Shown here piece by piece: positions 1 to 6,307 of a DNA stretch of 6,412 bases. The notes below the pieces were generated by a model. That model worked only from the letters and a program-made list of their open reading frames with translations. It did not search any database and had not been told where the DNA came from. Made by a program: the position numbers and the translations under genes. How positions within the stretch are numbered: position 1 is the first letter of the stretch; every line of letters begins with the position of its first letter. Source of the DNA: Chloroflexota bacterium (GTDB lineage: Bacteria > Chloroflexota > Limnocylindria > Limnocylindrales > CSP1-4); assembly GCA_021789355.1 (NCBI GenBank), contig JAJYJR010000346.1:1-6412 (forward strand). Direction: 5' to 3'.

Positions 1-1
1 G

Positions 2-454
2 CATACCGCCGTCGTGCTGGCGGTGCTGGCGCTGTTCTTCGGCTTGGACATGTCGCGCGCGAATGTCGGGACCGCGGCGGCCTTCATGGTGCTGGGGTCG
101 TTCTCGTTCGTGGGGATCGGCATCATGGCCGCGGTGCTGCCGCTCCTCTTCGTGGAGCGCGGCTCGCAGATGACGTTCGTGTTGCAGTCGCTGCTGCTGC
201 TGGTCAGTGGGGTATATGCCCCGGAATCGGTGAGATCTGGTCTGCTCCGTTACATCAGCCCGTTCAGTCCCGCCACGCATGTGCTCGACGCGGTGCGGGC
301 CGGCCTGATCGACGGCACTCCGGTCACCGCGCTGCTCGATCACGCCGTGATCCTCGTCGCGATGGGGATCGTCCTCATCCCCATTGGGATGTGCGTGTTC
401 GCGCGCGCGGAGCGGTACGCGAAGCGGACCGGGCGCCTGAAGCGGGTCGGGTAG
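2..454 (+). CDS. ABC-2 type transporter permease, C-terminal part (5' end outside window)
   Basis: This is the membrane subunit of an ABC transporter, probably an exporter of the ABC-2 (DrrB-like) class that works with a separate ATP-binding subunit. The reading frame is open from base 2, so the start lies upstream. About 150 residues are visible. They contain four hydrophobic segments: one at the very start, one around AAAFMVLGSFSFVGIGIMAA, one around FVLQSLLLLVSGVYA, and a last one near AVILVAMGIVLIPIGM, followed by a basic cytoplasmic tail (RAERYAKRTGRLKR). The stretch SGVYAPESV...LRYISPFSPATHVLDAVR matches the conserved ABC-2 signature (a small-residue turn with Pro, then P-[LF]-[ST]-x3-x-[ED]-A-[VL]-R) that precedes the last membrane helix. 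The substrate cannot be told. The next gene begins 36 nt downstream on the same strand with no clear terminator between, so co-transcription is likely. The family assignment is fairly firm; the export direction is inferred from the class. Confidence 0.8.
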   Translation, partial: HTAVVLAVLALFFGLDMSRANVGTAAAFMVLGSFSFVGIGIMAAVLPLLFVERGSQMTFVLQSLLLLVSGVYAPESVRSGLLRYISPFSPATHVLDAVRAGLIDGTPVTALLDHAVILVAMGIVLIPIGMCVFARAERYAKRTGRLKRVG

Positions 455-479
455 TCTGGGCGTCTCGCCGGAGTGAATC

Positions 480-484
480 AGGAG
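480..484 (+). promoter_or_regulatory. Ribosome binding site AGGAG for the HEPN-like gene
   Basis: AGGAG lies 6 nt before the ATG at 491. This decides the start: an in-frame GTG at 473 exists, but it has no Shine-Dalgarno sequence at a usable distance (the nearest purines overlap the codon itself). Confidence 0.65.
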
Positions 485-490
485 CTGACG

Positions 491-2470
491 ATGGGTGGTT
501 CCGTCGCCGAGGAAGCGCCGGCCGAGCTGCGCTCCTTCGAGCTCGTGTTCGAGGCCGTCTCGTGCGACAGGTGCGGGGAGACGGTTCCCGTCGCTCTCGG
601 GTGTTCATGCGGGGCGCGGCCGCCTCGCGCCGACGAGAACGTCGCCCGCAGGATCGCGGCGGTGGCCGACATCCGTCCGGTGCTCGACGCTCCGGCCCCG
701 CCATCGGACCCGATCGAGCTCGGTGAGCTCACCGGCGCGTTGAGCCCGTGGATCGCCAACCTCTTCGATGGTCTGAACCGGCTGGGGAGCCCGGCGGCCG
801 ATGCGTCCGGCCTGCTAGCCGCCGTTACGAGACTGGTCGACCTACGCGCCCGTGCCCTTGCTGTGCCACGCAAGCGCCCGTGGCTCGCCCTCTGGGATCC
901 GATGACCGCCCTGCTCGCGGCGCTGACCAGGCTGGCGGCGACCGAGATCGACGCCGCGACCGCGCCTGACCCTGACGCCGCCAAGGCGTTGGAGACGATC
1001 GGCCAGGCCCACCTCGACGAGGCCGCGAAGCAGATCGGGTTGGTCAACGTCCGGCTGGAGTGGTGGGGGATCGAGCACACCATCCGACTCCCCGATTACG
1101 TGATCGCCGCGGCGTCCATCGCCTACGACGTGACAGGCGCCCAGGACATCGTCGATCTCGACCGCCGAGGTATGCCCCTGTACGAACGGATCACGGGTCA
1201 GGCCGCCGGGCCGACGGGCATCGGCGTCGGGCTCCTGATCGACCTGGGCCTCGCTGACCGGGCGTTCGATGACACTCGTCTCTACCGCGTTGCGCGGCTC
1301 GTGTACGCACGCCTCGATCGGAACCGCGCGGCGTTCGCCGCGCTCCTCGACGACGCTGGCTGGCGCGCAGATCTCCTGCACGCCCGACGCTTGTTCTACG
1401 AGTCGCAGCTCGAGGCCGAGACGCTCCTGCGCGCGCTCGCAGGCGATCGGCGCATGGAGGCGTCCGCGGTGCTCCATCTCGGGGCGGAGATGACTGAGCG
1501 CGTATCGGGCACGCTGCTCGGCCTCATCCTGGCCCCTGAGTCTCCACCGCCGTTGAAGCGCACATCGGAGTACGACGCGGTCCACAGGGCAGCGATAGCT
1601 GGCGGGCTGGGCGACGCGATGGAAGGCCTCGACGACCGGGTTCGCAACGCCGCAGCGCACCAAGACTTCGACGTCGGGTCCGACTTCGTCGTCCTCGGCC
1701 GCCATCGGGCGAAGCCAGAGAAGGTCAGCGACGCAGACCTCGTCGACACCGTGCTGGCGTCGCTCGAGTCGTGTGCGGCGCTGTTCGCCGCGATCGACTG
1801 CATCGCCACGGAGGAGGGTCGGCCTGTTGCGGCCGACCGGCTCGAAGACGTCCCGACTAGTGCCTTGCTCGGCATTCTCCTCGCCGCGTCGGGCGTCCAC
1901 CCCGGGCGCATCGACCTCAGACCCGATCGGATCGAGGTGTCCGGTACCGCTCACGGAACCCTCGGCATCAACCCGCTGAGTGTGACCGCGATCATCACGC
2001 CACACCTACCCCCGGGCGCGCGCCGGCTGGTGTTCCGGCTCAAGCGCCGCGGGGGAACGGTGGTTGCCGACGTGATCGTGGACCCGCTACGCCGGTTCCA
2101 GACGAGCGAGGGCCTGGCCAAGGATGTCGCGTTCGTGGAGTTCCTCGGGCGTGCCACGGTCAACGGGCGGCCAGTCTTCTCGCGCCGCCATGTCCGGTTC
2201 ACGATGGCCCGCTACGTCCACGAGCGGCTCGAGGCGCCCGCGGCGGAGGTCGAAGAGGCGAGCCGCATCTTGGCGGCCGGCGCCCGCCATCTCGACGACG
2301 CGGAGCTTGCTGCGGCCTGCGAGGCCTGGGTCATCCTGAGGCGAGCGCAGGCGGACGGTCCGCCGGCGTCAGCGCGCGCCGTCCGCAACTTCAGGCGGCT
2401 CGTGGACTACCTCGGCACTCCGCCTGGCCCCTGGAACGACGGCACGGGCTCCCAGCTCGCGATGGCCTGA
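491..2470 (+). CDS. Zinc-ribbon protein with HEPN-like RNxxxH domain, function unknown
   Basis: A 659-residue soluble protein with no signal peptide or membrane helix. Residues 25-40 hold four cysteines in the pattern CxxC-x9-CxC (SCDRCGE...GCSCGARPP), which looks like a small zinc ribbon. Residues ~60-340 are mostly helical, rich in Ala, Leu and Asp. At 385-390 is RNAAAH, the RNxxxH form of the Rx4-6H motif of HEPN domains. It follows a predicted helix (GLGDAMEGLDDRV) and precedes a short strand-like stretch (FDVGSDFVVLGR) and another long helix (~405-432), the usual arrangement around the HEPN motif. Residues ~472-570 alternate like beta strands (e.g. RIDLRPDRIEVSG, RRLVFRLKRRGGTVVADVIV), and ~575-645 is helical again. 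In known HEPN RNases the Arg and His form a composite active site in a dimer, and cleavage of RNA is the usual activity. RNase activity here is inference. Alternative: a non-catalytic HEPN-like scaffold. The ATG at 491 is chosen for its AGGAG site. The gene follows an ABC permease gene by 36 nt and is probably co-transcribed. Confidence 0.75.
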   Translation: MGGSVAEEAPAELRSFELVFEAVSCDRCGETVPVALGCSCGARPPRADENVARRIAAVADIRPVLDAPAPPSDPIELGELTGALSPWIANLFDGLNRLGSPAADASGLLAAVTRLVDLRARALAVPRKRPWLALWDPMTALLAALTRLAATEIDAATAPDPDAAKALETIGQAHLDEAAKQIGLVNVRLEWWGIEHTIRLPDYVIAAASIAYDVTGAQDIVDLDRRGMPLYERITGQAAGPTGIGVGLLIDLGLADRAFDDTRLYRVARLVYARLDRNRAAFAALLDDAGWRADLLHARRLFYESQLEAETLLRALAGDRRMEASAVLHLGAEMTERVSGTLLGLILAPESPPPLKRTSEYDAVHRAAIAGGLGDAMEGLDDRVRNAAAHQDFDVGSDFVVLGRHRAKPEKVSDADLVDTVLASLESCAALFAAIDCIATEEGRPVAADRLEDVPTSALLGILLAASGVHPGRIDLRPDRIEVSGTAHGTLGINPLSVTAIITPHLPPGARRLVFRLKRRGGTVVADVIVDPLRRFQTSEGLAKDVAFVEFLGRATVNGRPVFSRRHVRFTMARYVHERLEAPAAEVEEASRILAAGARHLDDAELAAACEAWVILRRAQADGPPASARAVRNFRRLVDYLGTPPGPWNDGTGSQLAMA

Positions 2471-2516
2471 CTGCGCCGTGTAGTCGGTATCGGCGCGGCC
2501 CGTCCGTTTCCTTCTT
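2471..2516 (+). terminator. Terminator-like hairpin after the HEPN-like gene
   Basis: CTGCGCCG (2471-2478) pairs with CGGCGCGG (2491-2498): six perfect pairs (GCGCCG/CGGCGC), extended by a U-G and a C-G pair, with a 12-nt loop. An eight-base spacer (CCCGTCCG) leads to a pyrimidine stretch rich in T at 2507-2516 (TTTCCTTCTT). The stem begins at the first base after the stop codon. The T tract is interrupted and set back from the stem, so the strength is uncertain. Confidence 0.35.
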
Positions 2517-2855
2517 ACCGCATCTCCGTGCTCGCGATCGGGGCCGCCGTGTAGCTCCTTAGCCGCCGGTAACTCCGATAGGGGCCAGGCCCCGCTGCGG
2601 CAGGTACGGCTGCGGCGCACTCCCGTCCCGCGACCCCTCCGGCTCGTCGATCACGCCGGTGGTCGAGTTGCGCACAGAGCGACTGTCAGTCAGTGCGACC
2701 TGCGTCAAGCAGTGCAGTAGACCGGTCGCGGTTCCCTGTCCTCCTCGACAGAGTTCCCGCGGCATCCCATCCGGGCAGCGATGGATGGCTCCCGTCGGTC
2801 GACGGCGCGCGCCGGCATCACCCCTGGCGGTCGGGGCCGCGCGCATACTCGCGCC
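2517..2855. other. Region without a convincing gene
   Basis: No frame in this stretch has a plausible start, ribosome site and protein-like composition together. It contains a short hairpin at 2581-2593 (GGGGC-CAG-GCCCC) with no T tract, and an 8-bp direct repeat GCTGCGGC at 2594-2601 and 2609-2616. On the minus strand a frame ending at a TAA (complement of 2559-2561) reads as moderately protein-like over its last ~50 residues (ending QPYLPQRGLAPIGVTGG), but upstream it dissolves into the antisense of the next gene. It could be a gene remnant; I do not recognise it. The region probably also carries the promoter of the membrane-protein gene that follows. Confidence 0.4.
2844..2849 (+). promoter_or_regulatory. 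Possible -10 element (CATACT) just ahead of a GTG start
   Basis: CATACT fits the TAnnnT core loosely (it keeps the A at position 2 and the final T) and ends 6 nt before the GTG at 2856. That spacing is what a leaderless transcript would have, and there is no Shine-Dalgarno sequence before that GTG. I see no good -35 box at the expected distance. Suggestive only. Confidence 0.22.
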
Positions 2856-3511
2856 GTGAACGTCTCGTCCCGGCTCCCGGGGCTGGTCGTGCTCGCGCTC
2901 GTGGTGGTCGCGACAGCGCTGCTGCTTGCGGGCCTTGGCGCTGCCGTGGGGGTCGGGCTTCTCGTCGGGCTGGTCCTCGGAATCGTCGTCGTCCTCGCCG
3001 CGGTCGCACGCCAGCCCCCACGTGCCGTCTCGTTTCTTCGGACGGGGCCGAGGGGCCCGGAGCCCGACCCCGAGCTGATCATGCGGCACGGGCGGGAGCA
3101 GATGGCCGTCAGCGCGGTCGACGCAAGCGACCTCCGACAGGTGCTGCCGTTCGGGACGGCGACCGAGGTCGCCGTGTCCGGGTCGAGTTGGTCGCCCTGG
3201 AGCTACGGGCGGACGGCGGGATCGGGATCCTCGTCGCGCGCGCCAGGCCGCCGACCACGACAGGCCACTTCCTCGAGGTCGCCGTGGCTGACGATGTGGG
3301 CACGGCATACGTCGCCGCAGGCCAGGGCCCGGGCGGCGGCCCGAGCCCGGCGGTGGGCCGGATCGAGTTGCGCTTCGCTCCCGCGCCTCCGCCGGTCGCG
3401 CGCCGGCTGTCGCTCCGCATCGACGCGTTCCTCGACCCCTTCCCGGCTCCCGTCAGGCGCCTCGCGGGGCCGTGGGCATTCGAGCTGCATCTGGCGGGAG
3501 ACGAGGGATGA
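2856..3511 (+). pseudogene. Small two-helix membrane protein, interrupted by an apparent one-base deletion
   Basis: The first part (2856 to about 3175) encodes a short N-terminus, then two closely spaced hydrophobic helices (around LPGLVVLALVVVATALLLAG and VGVGLLVGLVLGIVVVLAAV), then a soluble stretch with SFLRTGPRGPEPDPELIMRH. From about 3180 protein-like sequence moves to the -1 frame: VRVELVALELRADGG, then HFLEVAVADDVGTAYVAAG, RIELRFAPAPPPVARRLSLR and GPWAFELHLAGDEG to the TGA at 3509-3511. This half alternates like beta strands, so a beta-sandwich domain on a membrane anchor is likely. Restoring one base near 3170-3190 would give a protein of about 218 residues. The first frame stays open past 3600 but with biased, Arg/Ser-rich composition, so it is not the true 3' end. 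The start is uncertain: GTG 2856 sits where the hydrophobic part begins, while an in-frame ATG at 2781 would add 25 residues of Arg/Gly-rich sequence. Family and function not recognised. Whether this is a real mutation or a sequencing error cannot be decided here. Confidence 0.55.
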
Positions 3512-3615
3512 CGAGCGAAAGGGCTTGGACGTGGTCGCGGCCAGGCCCTCGTGGCGAGCGGGAACCGGCGAGTCGGATGAGGCGTGGAGTCGGCAGAGAT
3601 GACCGACCAGCGTGA
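3508..3615 (+). CDS. Possible 35-residue overlapping ORF
   Basis: An ATG at 3508 overlaps the TGA of the preceding gene as ATGA, the classic arrangement for translational coupling, and has GGGAG at 3496-3500, 7 nt upstream. The product would be a basic peptide beginning MTSERAWTWSRPGPRGE and ending at the TGA 3613-3615, overlapping the first codons of the next gene in another frame. The start signals are better than those of either neighbour, but the peptide resembles nothing I know. It could be a leader peptide that couples translation to the downstream gene, or simple coincidence. Confidence 0.25.
   Translation: MTSERAWTWSRPGPRGEREPASRMRRGVGRDDRPA
3586..3589 (+). promoter_or_regulatory. 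Likely ribosome binding site GGAG for the duplicated-domain gene
   Basis: GGAG lies 9 nt before the ATG at 3599. It favours that ATG over the in-frame GTG at 3584, whose nearest purine run (ATGAGG) is only 1 nt away. Confidence 0.45.
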
Positions 3616-5260
3616 CGAACGCCGGACTCAGGGGTTGTTCTTGCGCGCCCGCCAACGGCCGCCGCAGGTGCTTGCCGTCGTCGTCGTGGCCGTCCTCGCC
3701 GTAGGAGGCGCGCTGGCGTCGCACGCGGCCGGCATCGTCGGGCGGCCACGGACCGCTTCGCCCGCGCCCATCGCCGTCCTCGATGCAAGGCAGCTCCAGG
3801 CGGAGATCGAGCAGGAACGCTCCGGTGACCTCGAACCCCGCGACGTGATCGCGGACGTCGCCATCGACCCGGATCACCGGACACCGCCCCTCGAACGCGA
3901 GTGCGTGCCGCTCGGGCAGTGCACCGTGATCGGGACGCTCGCCGGGTTCGACTCGACGCTCGGCACGGTCACGGTCCGCGCGGAGGATCAGCGGATCCCG
4001 CCGCCGACCGACGCGGCCGCCCTGGAGGCACCGGTCGCGCTCCACCTCTCGGCGTCCGGTCCGATCGAGTTCCTGGGCCACGTAACCGTCGGACCCGCCC
4101 GTCGCGCGCTCGACGTCCCCGCGGCGCTCGCCCTGGGGAAGACGGCGGCGAACGGGGAGGTGATCGCGGCGACCGGTTGGCTCGTCGGCGTCGAGGGCTT
4201 CTCGTGCGGACCCGCTCCGATGCCGGGCCCGATCGTGCCCGCGCCGTTCTCCTGCCAGCTGCCCGAGTTCATGACCGCGACGCCGGCCCGCCCAGTGACC
4301 GGCGGTGGCAACAGCTTCGAGATGTCGGCCCCGTCGGGAGCGGTCCAGCTCCAGATGGGCGCCTACCAGGAGTGCGCACCGCAGCCATCGTTCGACGGCG
4401 TCAACGACGTGCCGCGACTCGGTACGTACCTGCTGCGCATGGTGGCCATCGACCAGTCGCACTGCGAGCACTGCCGGGGCTGGCTGGCCATCGGGCGGCT
4501 CGACGCCGCGGCCGTGCCCGCCTCGCCGGCGCCTAGCGGCGACCAGCCGCTCGTGCGCTCGACCGACGAGCTCGCGCTGGCGCTCGCGCAGGACCGGCCG
4601 GCCATCATCGGCCAGATCGTGTTCGTCGACGGCCGGATCGTCCCCGGCACCGCGAGCGGGTGCACCGGTTCCGGGTCGTGCTCGCTCGGCGTGCTCGAGG
4701 GCACGTCGGAGCAGGTCGTCGCGACGCCCTTCGTTGTCTCGCAGTTCGTCCCCGGCGACGATGCCCAGGTCCGCGGCGTGCTGGCGCTGCTCGTCCGGTC
4801 GACCGGCCTCGAGTACCTCGGCGTAGGCGGCACCCCGCTCCCGCTGTCCGAGCTCGCCGATCCGCTTGTCACGAACGGTCTGCCGGTCCAGGTGCACCCG
4901 GTCGACGCCTGGCTGGTCGGCGAGGGCGCCGTGCCGTGCGCGTCGTTTACGAACGCGCCACCGGCGGACACGCCGTTCGATACCTGCGGCGGCTCGTGGC
5001 TCACGATCTCCGCCCAGCAGCCGGTGCGGCGCAGTGGGGGCGGGTTCTCGATCGTGGTGCCGCCCGGCGCGATCCGCGTCCAGCCCGGCGCCTACCACGA
5101 GTCCGCCCCGTCACCCGCGCCCGAGCCCGACGGCATCGGGTTCGTGCCGCGCGAGGGCACGTACCTCGTGCGCCTGGTCACGTGGACGCCGCCCGGCGGC
5201 ACGGCGGAGACGGGCTGGCAGGTGGTTGCGCGGCTCGCGCCGCAGTCGCCCGCACGCTGA
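3599..5260 (+). CDS. Membrane-anchored or secreted protein with two tandem copies of a ~230-residue unit
   Basis: A 553-residue protein. A basic N-terminus (RDERRTQGLFLRARQR) precedes one hydrophobic segment at residues ~22-42 (LAVVVVAVLAVGGALA), either a signal anchor or a cleaved signal peptide; the rest should lie outside the membrane. The exported part is an internal duplication. Unit 1 (~75-305) and unit 2 (~318-550) share matching landmarks in the same order: GPIEFLGHV / TGLEYLGVG, GWLVGVEGFSC / AWLVGEGAVPC, GAVQLQMGAYQECAP / GAIRVQPGAYHESAP, PRLGTYLLRMV / PREGTYLVRLV, and GWLAIGRL / GWQVVARL. Cysteines are concentrated in this part, including an HCEHC motif in unit 1 and CTGSGSC in unit 2, which suggests disulfides. 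Composition is strand-like throughout, with little helix. No catalytic motif is visible, so a binding or structural role is possible but unproved. The gene lies 87 nt after the frameshifted membrane-protein gene on the same strand and is probably in one operon with it. Family not recognised. Confidence 0.75.
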   Translation: MTDQRDERRTQGLFLRARQRPPQVLAVVVVAVLAVGGALASHAAGIVGRPRTASPAPIAVLDARQLQAEIEQERSGDLEPRDVIADVAIDPDHRTPPLERECVPLGQCTVIGTLAGFDSTLGTVTVRAEDQRIPPPTDAAALEAPVALHLSASGPIEFLGHVTVGPARRALDVPAALALGKTAANGEVIAATGWLVGVEGFSCGPAPMPGPIVPAPFSCQLPEFMTATPARPVTGGGNSFEMSAPSGAVQLQMGAYQECAPQPSFDGVNDVPRLGTYLLRMVAIDQSHCEHCRGWLAIGRLDAAAVPASPAPSGDQPLVRSTDELALALAQDRPAIIGQIVFVDGRIVPGTASGCTGSGSCSLGVLEGTSEQVVATPFVVSQFVPGDDAQVRGVLALLVRSTGLEYLGVGGTPLPLSELADPLVTNGLPVQVHPVDAWLVGEGAVPCASFTNAPPADTPFDTCGGSWLTISAQQPVRRSGGGFSIVVPPGAIRVQPGAYHESAPSPAPEPDGIGFVPREGTYLVRLVTWTPPGGTAETGWQVVARLAPQSPAR

Positions 5261-5286
5261 TCCCTTTGACCCTCGCGATCGCGCTG

Positions 5287-5309
5287 CGTGGGGCCGCGGC
5301 CCGAGCACG
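5287..5309. terminator. Possible hairpin between convergent coding regions
   Basis: GGGCCGCGGCCC at 5291-5302 is a perfect 12-base palindrome, flanked by CGTG (5287-5290) and CACG (5306-5309), which also pair, leaving GAG as a bulge. It lies between the stop of the plus-strand gene (5260) and the stop of the minus-strand remnant (5314-5316), where a shared terminator would be expected. There is no T tract on either side, so this is only a structural suggestion. Confidence 0.28.
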
Positions 5310-5313
5310 GACG

Positions 5314-5720
5314 CTACTGGCCCGGCGCCACCGGTCCGTCAGCGGTGTACCGGATCGCGACCGTCACTGCCGAGGCGTCCGTGACCGCCATCCCGACCAC
5401 GACGGCGCCGCCGTCCCCCATCGGGGCGACGAAGCTGACGGCAGCGTGGTCCGGCACGGTCTGCGGCCATCCCTGCGGTGCCACGCCGTCCGGCCCGACG
5501 TACAAGGTGCGCCCGCTCGACTGTGCTCGGGCACCTGCCCGACGACCGCGACCACGGACGGGCCGTTCCGGCTCGAGCTCGTGCTGCCCCACCTCGACTG
5601 GCGCCGGCGCCGGACCACGACAGCCGGCGCGCACGTGGGATCTCGCCGGGTGGGTGTCCGCCCTGGGTCGCGACGAACAGGAAGCCGGGACCTTCCTGGT
5701 TGTGGACGGCGAGCGAGATC
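5314..5720 (-). pseudogene. Remnant of a small exported-type protein, broken over several frames
   Basis: Reading from the higher to the lower coordinate, protein-like sequence appears first as AISLAVHNQEGPGFLFVATQ then GGHPPGE (about 5720-5640). It continues in a second frame as NGPSVVAVVGQVPEHSRAG (about 5570-5515), then in a third frame as GRTLYVGPDGVAPQGWPQTV, DHAAVSFVAPMGDGGAVVVG and a valine-rich strand-like end with a TAG (complement of 5314-5316). The two switches are each explained by one missing base. The stretch between 5640 and 5570 is unclear and may hold more changes. There is no N-terminus: the coding signal stops at about 5720, where an amidohydrolase fragment begins on the other strand. 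The beta-rich character suggests a secreted or periplasmic domain, but I do not recognise the family firmly. The same stretch also reads as an Ala/Thr/Pro-rich frame on the plus strand (5342-5510), so the strand is not certain. Confidence 0.42.
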
Positions 5721-6268
5721 GCCGGGGCAGTGGCTGCCGTGCACGCGGCGGGCGCGCGGGCGACGGCCCACGTGCGCGACCTCGCCGGTGCGCGGGCGGC
5801 CGTTGCCGGCGGCGTGGACCTCGTCGAGCATGGCTTCCAGCTCGACGGAGCCCTCGCGCGGACGATGTCCGCGAAGGACATCTGGCTGGTGACGACCTTG
5901 ACCGTGCCGCTGACCTGGCTCGGCTTCGCGCGGAAGGCGCCCGGCAGCTGGTTCGCGACGCGACCGCGAGCGCCCGGATCGCCCACGAGGCCGGCGTCCG
6001 GATCGCGGCCGGCACCGACTTCGGCGGCGGGGGTGCCCGCGCCGGCGCCCTGGCCGGAGAGGTCGAGGCGCTCGTCTCTGCGGGTCTCCAGCAGTGGGAG
6101 GCCCTCGCGGCGGCGACCTGGCGAGGCGGCGAGGTCCTGGGCGAGGCGGATGCCGGGGTCATCCGCGAGGGCGGCCCGGCCCACTTCATCCTCGTCGAGG
6201 GTGACCCGCTCAGCGACCCGGCCGCTCTGTGGCGTGTCCGCGCAGGCCCCAGGGTCCAGGCAGGCTAG
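5712..6268 (+). pseudogene. Amidohydrolase-family protein, N-terminally truncated and frameshifted
   Basis: The sequence encodes the second half of a metal-dependent amidohydrolase (TIM-barrel hydrolases acting on amide or related bonds, such as imidazolonepropionase- or prolidase-like members). From about 5712 one frame reads SEIAGAVAAVHAAGARATAHV, with a strand-end His (codon 5769-5771), then GVDLVEHGFQLD with a second His (codon 5829-5831), then WLVTTLTVPLTW. Between about 5910 and 5945 the match moves to the -1 frame: RQLVRDATASARIAHEAGVR, IAAGTDFGGG with the barrel-end Asp (codon 6017-6019), LAGEVEALVSAGLQQWEALA, and the typical ending FILVEGDPLSDPAALWRVRA to the TAG at 6266-6268. The two His and the Asp correspond to the metal/catalytic positions of strands 5, 6 and 8. 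The N-terminal HxH metal site and first barrel strands are missing, and no start codon or ribosome site precedes the fragment. About 185 of the usual ~400 residues remain, so it should be inactive as it stands. Substrate unknown. Confidence 0.72.
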
Positions 6269-6307
6269 AAATCCCGGCCGCCTGGCCTCTCCCCGCGCCC
6301 CTCGCCG

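Noticed and set aside
452..457. TAGTCT as a -10 box for the HEPN-like gene
   Set aside because: It fits TAnnnT but overlaps the stop codon of the permease gene, and there is no -35 element at 16-18 nt upstream. Read-through from the permease is as likely.
842..2005. A 387-codon open frame on the minus strand
   Set aside because: It lies wholly antisense to the HEPN-like gene. The plus frame has the ribosome site, motifs and balanced composition.
2594..2616. GCTGCGGC direct repeat pair as an attachment site or mobile element end
   Set aside because: Only 8 bp, 15 bp apart, and there is no transposase or integrase gene in the window.
2559..2740. Possible C-terminal gene remnant on the minus strand, ending PYLPQRGLAPIGVTGG
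   Set aside because: It is somewhat protein-like but I cannot tie it to any family, and upstream it becomes antisense of the membrane-protein gene. Mentioned only within the unassigned region.
3165..3195. Programmed -1 ribosomal frameshifting
   Set aside because: There is no slippery heptamer in the reading frame and no obvious stop codon in the first frame that would make a shorter product.
3203..5098. A 631-codon open frame on the minus strand
   Set aside because: It is the antisense of the duplicated-domain gene and its neighbour. Its product is dominated by Arg, Gly, Asp and His with no hydrophobic core pattern, as expected for antisense of GC-rich coding DNA.
5274..5283. CGCGATCGCG palindrome as an operator or methylation-related repeat
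   Set aside because: Ten-base palindromes of this composition are expected by chance in DNA this GC-rich, and I see no second copy positioned to suggest a function.
4660..5892. A 410-codon open frame on the plus strand running across the 5260 stop
   Set aside because: Very Arg-rich composition and overlap with the well-supported frame ending at 5260. It contains no recognisable part of the amidohydrolase, which lies in the other two plus frames.
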